64,000 nt of DNA from Isoetes taiwanensis. Lineage: Eukaryota > Streptophyta > Lycopodiopsida > Isoetales > Isoetaceae. The position numbers and the translations under genes are program-made. Below, one piece after another: positions 57,360 to 64,000 of this stretch; within the stretch, counting starts at the first letter, position 1; every line of letters starts with the position of its first letter. Location: NCBI GenBank assembly GCA_021234155.1, contig JAJEKV010000036.1, forward strand, positions 10,305,426 to 10,369,425, in the 5' to 3' direction. The notes beneath the pieces are model-generated. The model was not told the origin of the DNA, did no database searches, and saw only the letters and a list, made by a program, of their open reading frames with translations.

Positions 57360-60100
57360 AAAGGACAATTTTCAACATCTCGAGCTCTTTAGTTTTCAGC
57401 CACATGAAAAGATTATTTATGCTTAATGTCTAAACATTTAACAATATACTTTTATTGAATTGAGGTTTCAGGCCTCAATCCTAGTTTTCAAGTGATCATT
57501 CACTATGATCCTTTTCTTATGTATATTTATTTTCCATAATTAATAACTAAAAAGCTTCACTTTTTTTTTTTTAAAAAAAGGGGCATTTTGACTCTCTAAG
57601 GTACAACTTACATTACTTTGTTTATATCCAAGTATACACCTTTCTACAATCCATTATGCAATAATAGATAATTGATCTTACATTTTCCCTCTTATCCTTA
57701 TAGCTCTATCTCAGCAAGATAGCTCTAAATTCTACCTTATTTGCCTTGTATGTGAGCATATGCCATGCATTTGGTTGTATCTTTCACAAATTGGTTGTTG
57801 CACTTCAATGAAATTTGAAAATGATGATCTTTAGCTTTCTGCACTACTGGCATTGGAAATATTAATATGAAATTTATGTGTATATAATGTCAGATGGATG
57901 GCTAAGCTTTTGTCAAAACAAATGCAACAAGCAAGCTCATATCTAATTGCCAGCTTTAAAGACTAGACAAATGTATCTCGATATTTGTGTGAAGATTCAA
58001 CATTTTCATATTGTGTGTATTCATTCTAGCATTGCTTTAGAATGTTAGTTGATCTGGACCATGTGGATATGTTGCTTTCTAGTTAGAAAGAAAAAAATGT
58101 TGGCTTTTGTAACTTTGAGATGTTAGGAAATGTCTTCTCTTGTTGTAAGTTTGAGGACATCTTTATCTTTTTTAACTTCCTCATTAGGTATTCTACATTC
58201 TTTAACATCTTGTGTTGGTTAAACATGTAAGTACAGAAACATTGATGCAGATTGCATGGCTGCTTTGAAAGTTAGAAATGATGGACACAACTAAGGATTT
58301 GTATGACTGTTTTAAAAGCACCTATGATAGTAGTTTCAAAGTTGTCGAAGCTGATAGATACTTATGTAGAAGCTAATAGATACTTAAGATATTAGAGCTG
58401 ATTATGTAGCACCATTATAGTTCGTTCACAATTATCATTATGGTTCGTTCGCAATTAAAGTTGATTTGCATGGCAAGAAGATTAACAGTTCGATGAAAAG
58501 CCCCATTTGTGTATGAATGTGGTCTGTCAAAGGATTCAAGAGAGCATCAATGCTTATGACAAATCGTAATGTTGTAGTTCATTTGCTTTACCATTGCTAC
58601 ATCTATTTTTTCCCTTTTACCATTTATCTCGATACCAATTGCATTATAAATAAAAGACCTTTTGATGAATCAATGTGAGATCCCATGGTGCAACAACCTT
58701 TTGATGTTAAAAATATTATCTCTCACAAGTACATGCATCATGTATAACCTTTAGCTGAGAAGATGAAGATCTCCTCAGCTAAAACCTTGACCCCTTTAAC
58801 CGTGATCTCCTGTCATGATTTTCCCCCCGAAAACCCTTCCGGGGGGGAGGGGGAGTTTAACCCGGACAATAATAAGTTTGTTGCGCCTCCTTTTTGGGTC
58901 CCCTAGGCCGACTGGTCTCCGTGGACGATAAAAACTCTATTTTATTTTATTTTATTTTATTCTATTCTATTCATAAAGTTTGCATTCATGCTACTTGTAC
59001 TTTTACATCTAGATTTTCTTCTCATGATGACATTTATCCCACGTGGAAATTCTTTGTCTATACAATGTTACAGTTCACATGTTCAATGATCTGCCTTGTA
59101 TTATGTCTTACGTCTAGTAAGAAAATGTTACTTCAATAAAAAGCATAGAGAGCATTCATGATTTGCCTTTTTTATTACCCCTCAACAGGTTTGGAATTTA
59201 GATTTTCCATCAACCAACAAAAATGTCACCCTTTATCTATACTTATCAGATTTTCAAGAAAAACACCCCTAATTTGCCGGATCTTACACTAATTTTATAA
59301 AATTTCAACCGAAAATTTGCTTGCATCTACTTTATCAAATCGGATATTCCTAACTTTAATCAGAGATTCTGGGGAGGAGCCCCTCTAATTTCAACCCTGG
59401 CCCCTCAATCTGGTTGCAATCTGATAGAGAATGAAATAACATAATGTTACTTCAATAAATAGAATAGAGATAGTTCATGAATTGCCTTTTTATTATTCAT
59501 CAATCTGGTTGCAATATGATAGAGGTTGAAATATACAACCCATAAACCCCAAAACACCTATAACATTCCCTTTGCAAGTTTAATGCAATCACCAAGGTTT
59601 CCATGATGAACACATTTGAACATAAAGATACATTTTGACTCCACGAGAGATAATAACATCTATATGATTACAACAACATCCAAGATCTACAATTACCCAA
59701 TCCAGCACACACCCCTGCCGCCTTCCCACTATACCACCCGCAACAGTAACATATGCAAACTTATGCATTCATATGCTATGTTTTGATATGGTTTGCTATA
59801 ATATGAAGCGACACAACTACAAAGATTACAAGAATTTGAGTACCAATTTCTTAAAAATGTTTGCCATTAGAGGATCGATTGAAGTTGCTAGCATTGTAAG
59901 AGTTAGTCGTACCTGGCTACAGTAGAAAAAAAAACAAGAAAAATCTCATGATCCAACTATGGTCCCTCTAATGTGCACGTCTACTCCATCCCCGCCGTAA
60001 CCTTCACCCCAACTCTGCATTTCCGCTAGTTGTTTGTTTCTGACATAGTGTGATAGGCTAGGCTATAGGTTATAGGCTAATGGCAGAACCATTTTTGGGC
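57360..60100. other. Gene-poor stretch with minor repeats
   Basis: I see no coding gene. A TTTTA/TTCTA microsatellite lies at 58,938-58,975. A small GC hairpin (CCCCCGAAAACCCTTCCGGG) is near 58,827. A diverged direct repeat of about 60 bp (GTTACTTCAATAAAWAGMAT) lies at about 59,126 and 59,446, with a TCAATCTGGTTGCAATMTGA duplication at about 59,405 and 59,500. Confidence 0.55.
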
Positions 60101-60116
60101 TGAATACCCAGTTTGC

Positions 60117-60164
60117 CACGTGGCGATAGGATATATACATGGGCTCGTGTAAGCGTGGCACGTG
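60117..60164 (+). promoter_or_regulatory. Two G-boxes flanking a TATA-like site upstream of the YrdC gene
   Basis: GCCACGTGGC (core CACGTG 60,117-60,122) and GGCACGTGGG (core 60,159-60,164) lie 15-62 bp before the ATG at 60,179. GGATATATACAT lies between them at about 60,129. CACGTG is bound by plant bHLH and bZIP factors, so light or stress control is plausible. The closeness to the ATG means the true start codon could be the next one at 60,224. Confidence 0.5.
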
Positions 60165-60178
60165 GGATGTAGTATCTC

Positions 60179-63100
60179 ATGCTTCGTCGCCGTAATCCAA
60201 ATTCCAATTTATCTTTGTATAGCATGAAAATTGCTTCATTGCAGCTGCCAAGTTTTAGCATAGCCGATGGGCTCATGCTTTGCCCCTCCTATTCTAATTC
60301 TACAGCTCATGGCTTTGGATTTGCGTTGCCACCTTTCCGCTCGAGAGAAAGCCATAGTCATGGAGCCAGTTTAACCACAATAACGGCCGTAGTCAAGCGC
60401 AGTCCAAAGAGACTGAAGTATGACATCCCAGCATCCCGAAAGGTCAGATTATATGCGTTAAGCAAAAAATACCTCTCTGACTTTAGTTAAGCCCTTAGCA
60501 TAGGAATTTATGGAACTGACATCAGGTCATGCAGAAAAACGAACATTTGAATTGGTAAGCATTAGACTTAGGTTATTGCAACTCTCGCAAGACACCCTTA
60601 ATAGTATTTCAAGCAGTTGGCGATGATATACACGTCTGTCGTTATCGTTACTTCATTTATTGTCAATCACATTCGGGAAACAAAACACACCTCTATTTTA
60701 GTAACGAGTATTCTTTTCAAATCCCAAATGATATGAGATGTAGCAGTGTTTCTTTTGCATGCCAGTTAGCATTATCATGGCTGGAATTCCTAATGTGTTT
60801 TTATTTGCTTAGAAACATCTGGCTTGCTGTTTTAGATTCCAAATAAAGCACCTGATTCCTTTTACACTTCAATGCTCTTGCAATAGATGCTAATTACCAA
60901 TAGAGAGTTATTGATGTTGGAGTAGTGACAAAAGTAGCAACTTGCATTTTCTTGTTGAAATATAAGGATGCATGGGTCATTTGCTGCTATATGGTTATCA
61001 TAAAAATGGCTGTTTTATACTGAAGAGTTCTTGCAACCAATCTGTGGCATCACACAAGTGCCATGTTAGTCTGTTGCATAAGTGAATCCTAAAGGAGAAC
61101 TGAAGGTTACACGGCATTTTTTTGCCTTAACGCAAAGTTCTATTTTATCAGTGTCTTTTACTGAAAACTTTCAGGTTGACAGGGTGCTTTTAGTACAAGT
61201 TGATCCATCTGGTTCGGATCTTTGGAAGCTGGAAGAAGTTGTGAAGCTGTTGAAAGATGGTGGTGTTGGTATCATACCAACTGATACAGTGTACGCTCCA
61301 TTTTGTGATTGTAAAAGGGTTTAAGCACATCTATCATTATAAGCTCATGGACATGCGTGCTTAATAAAAGTTAAGACACAAACGAATTGTAAATTGGAAT
61401 GAAGAATGAGAAAGAAAGTATGGGAACTTGACAACACTAAATTCAATTGCTTGTCATTACACACGAAAACCTGTCAACAATACTTCAATTACTTAGGATC
61501 ACACTTTCACTTTAATTGTTGTATTAGGTTTTATTTTTAACATGAGTATCTATTGAGCGCAAATCACCCAGCTTTGATGTATGATTCAGTCTAGTTTTGC
61601 AAGATTGGAAGCAATAAGTATTTGTCCATTGGTTTCTTATGCATCATTGAGTAGTGCCTATTTACTTGCAGTTATGCCATAGTTTGCAGTCTGAGAAGTA
61701 GGGAGGGCATTGAACGCATGTACAGGTATGCATGCAAGAAACAGAAGTTCAAATATTATAGTTTTCTTCCCCTAAATTTTACATTCTATGCTTGCTGTTG
61801 CAGAATAAAGAATATGAATGCAAAGAAGGTACTAAACTGCAGGATTATACATTCTCATCATATTGCTGGAACTGGCTTTGCAATATTTATTTAAATTCTG
61901 TTTATGCCTGTCTTGGCATTGCAGCCACTCAGCATATTATGTAGGTCGTTTCATGATATTGACCAGTATACCTTGGGTTTCCCTCGTGGTAATAGCCAAG
62001 GTCAAACAAACATATTTCGTGCCGCCCGCCAGTGCCTGCCTGGACCGGTATTGTCTTCACCATGATTCTCTGGATAGGTTCCTCATATCAAAACAATCTC
62101 TATACTCCTTTTCGTTTCTTGAACTGCAGTACACTTTTATACTACCAGCAAGCAAGGAAATGCCGAAACAGTGCATCAAATTTGGTGGAAGCACAACTGC
62201 TAGCTATGCTCCACGAAGAAGTGTGGGTGTTCGCATGCCAAATGATTTAATATGCCAAGAAATTCTTAAGAATTTAGACGATCCCCTGCTGTGTACCAGG
62301 TATCAGTTACTTTTCTGCTAATGATAGCTTATTTAATATGTTATCTATATTCATGAATGGGCTGCAGTGTTACAAGACCGGCGGATGATCAGTGGTTACT
62401 TGATCCCGTCCTCATTGCAGACATTTATGGTACTTCGGAAGGAAATGAGGTGATTCTAAATTTGGAAATGATTTAGTTCCCTGCTGCACTGTGATTATTT
62501 CTTACCAAAATAATTTGTGTACCAGAGCTTAAAATGGTTTATGGTTTAAATTTATAATATGATAGGATCATTTACCCACATGGTTTATCACCTCATAGAA
62601 AGTTCAACACGAAAATCACCAATCCAATACTGCTTATATACAGAGAACAGAAAGAGTGATGAGAGCAGACTCAATTATCGTATTTACAGTTCTGCTTTGT
62701 ACAGAACTTTCTGGCCTCTGCTGAAAAATTTGAGGTATTTAGTACTGCAAGCACAGGTCATAACTCCTCCCTTATGATCATTAGGTCCGTGTCATGGAAT
62801 ATCATTTTAATAGCAATAGGCAAGGATTTAGTGCAACCGAGTCTTCTCCTTGGCAGTGATATATGCCCTATAGGATCTGGATGGGGAGGCAGTTCTTCTG
62901 CGATTGAAGGATTGTATTGGAATGGCTAGTGAGTAGATATTTAAGGCCTGTAAGTCGCTTATTGTAACTGTTGTGCTTAACTAAGGTCAGATGACTAGGT
63001 TTATTTGGCACACTGGCTCTGCAAAGATTTATCAATGGCTTGATTTGATGGATTACGTGGCAGCTTTAGATTCATTTTGTATGTGCTGCAGGCAGTTTTT

Positions 63101-63522
63101 GAATGGTGAATCTATTTTAAAAGCATAGTATTCACGATCTTAATTCAGTGAATCCTTACAGGGTGTAGATTTTGTTGTTGATGGTGCTGTGAGGATTGCT
63201 GAACCTTCCACAGTTGTGGACATGACAGGAACTAGACCTGTACTTTTGCGAAGTGGCAAGGTATACTCTATCAAATATTGAAACTTTTAAACTTTATTCC
63301 ACATTCTCATTTAGGGAATTGGAGATAATTGTCATGTTGTCATTAGTGGCGAAAATTTAGCTGGCTTTTGGCATTTTGCAGGGTGTTGTAGAAGATTGGA
63401 TGCTCATGGAAGCCCATGATTCCACTGAGACTTCTGAAGTGGAAGTTTTTTCTAATCCTTATAAACGTAAGGCAATACCTGTCAATACATCTGACCTTAA
63501 CATTGAGGCATCACCAAGATAG
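60179..63522 (+). CDS. YrdC/Sua5-domain protein, probably organelle-targeted
   Basis: Nine exons: 60,179-60,442, 61,175-61,290, 61,672-61,725, 61,804-61,828, 61,925-62,047, 62,130-62,299, 62,368-62,449, 63,162-63,260 and 63,382-63,522. All are GT-AG with consistent phase, giving 357 aa. Residues 1-90 are Ser/Arg-rich without many acids, like a transit peptide. The domain follows: LEEVVKLLKDGGVGIIPTDT, VYAIVCSLRSREGIERMYRI, AKKPLSILCRSF, NIFRAARQCLPGPYTFILPA and RRSVGVRMPND. YrdC/Sua5 enzymes make threonylcarbamoyl-AMP for tRNA t6A. The usual SAN-x-SG-like motif is replaced by TSVTRPADDQWLL, as in a divergent plant group (compare Arabidopsis AT3G01920 type, from memory), so activity is uncertain. 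A C-terminal extension (VEDWMLMEAHDSTETSEVEV) follows. An alternative start is Met at 60,224. Intron 7 is about 710 bp and has no visible insertion. Confidence 0.85.
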
Positions 63523-64000
63523 TTTAACATAGCTTTGGAAATCTTTGTAAAAAAATAAGTTGTGTATTATAGACTACAATAATGTAATTACTAATAAGTA
63601 GTATATAATTTCTCAAAGTGTGAAATATAACTCCTGATCTTTTTCTTTTTTTTTCCTCAAATCTTATTGCTTTAACCGGCAGATCCTCACTGGTTCTAAG
63701 ATTGTCCCAATTGCCAGCTTTTCAAGAGCTGGTTATATGTCATATCAGTAGATGCTGCCAGATTAATCTAGCAGCATCTCTGTTTTCTTCTACTCCCTTT
63801 TTGGATAGCTGAGGGTTTGGATCCGTGGCAAAAGCTTGCCACAAACAACAGGAACTGGCAACTTACCCTGTTTGAATCCAACCGTGCAGCAATAATATAT
63901 AAGATGGACTCCCGGTGAAGAGTAATGGTTCATTTTGAGATTGAGAAGAACAGAGAACACAACTCATCATACCAGGCAACAGAAAATAAGGGTGTTTTTT
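63523..64000. other. 3' flank of the YrdC gene
   Basis: This is probably 3' UTR followed by intergenic DNA. A short inverted pair is visible (GCTGCCAGATTAATCTAGCAGC at about 63,753, with arms GCTGC/GCAGC and GATTAATC centre). No gene is recognised before the window ends. Confidence 0.4.

Noticed and set aside
1-64000. tRNA, rRNA or other structured RNA genes
   Set aside because: I looked for tRNA A and B box patterns and rRNA-like blocks by eye and found none convincing; a covariance-model search could still find small RNAs.

Overview
This window looks like nuclear DNA of a land plant with a large, transposon-rich genome. The host genes have introns and canonical GT-AG splice sites, and they encode a plant double B-box protein and a probably organelle-targeted YrdC-domain protein. 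The mix of a tyrosine-recombinase retroelement, HUH-endonuclease elements, LINEs and a large DDE-like DNA transposon would suit a fern or another seed-free plant better than a typical flowering plant. That placement is inference; no species-specific marker was recognised.

Layout. 1-1.35 kb: a Ty3/gypsy pol remnant (-) beside a LINE 3' end (+). 1.35-9.1 kb: no gene, only short duplications. 9.18-10.8 kb: a LINE-derived insertion with a 14-bp target-site duplication, next to a CACTA-like palindrome. 14.2-16.0 kb: a foldback repeat region. 16.64-17.77 kb: an intact three-exon BBX gene (+) with a strong palindrome carrying TGACGTGGCA upstream. 19.5-20.2 kb: a duplication. 20.6-23.85 kb (+), 24.0-26.3 kb (-) and 27.0-28.9 kb (-): three decayed LINEs. 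30.4-38.4 kb: pieces of an HUH-endonuclease (Replitron-like) element. One copy is nearly complete on the minus strand; a second is split into two oppositely oriented halves, as an inversion would leave.

38,664-56,613 is a nested structure. The outer unit is a large DNA transposon with 26-bp terminal inverted repeats and a 4-bp ATGA duplication, inserted in a LINE reading frame that is restored when the unit is removed. It carries two convergent multi-exon genes. The minus-strand gene encodes a DDE-like transposase with SDG and HGKG-x2-DG motifs and Cys clusters. The plus-strand gene encodes a coiled-coil/RING-like protein that appears to have been continuous with an FCP1/NIF-like domain lacking its catalytic Asp. 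Introns of both genes hold TGTGGTG-rich arrays on their sense strands. A 6.6-kb PAT/Kangaroo-like tyrosine-recombinase retroelement (43,371-49,985; gag, RT-RNase H, YR, split direct repeats) sits inside it.

57.4-60.1 kb is gene-poor. 60,179-63,522 holds a nine-exon YrdC/Sua5-domain gene (+) with two G-boxes around its TATA region. The BBX and YrdC genes are the only intact host genes I can support. All mobile-element genes show decay: TAG stops, many explainable as CAG-to-TAG, and single-base indels, several in homopolymers. The indels could be real decay or assembly error.
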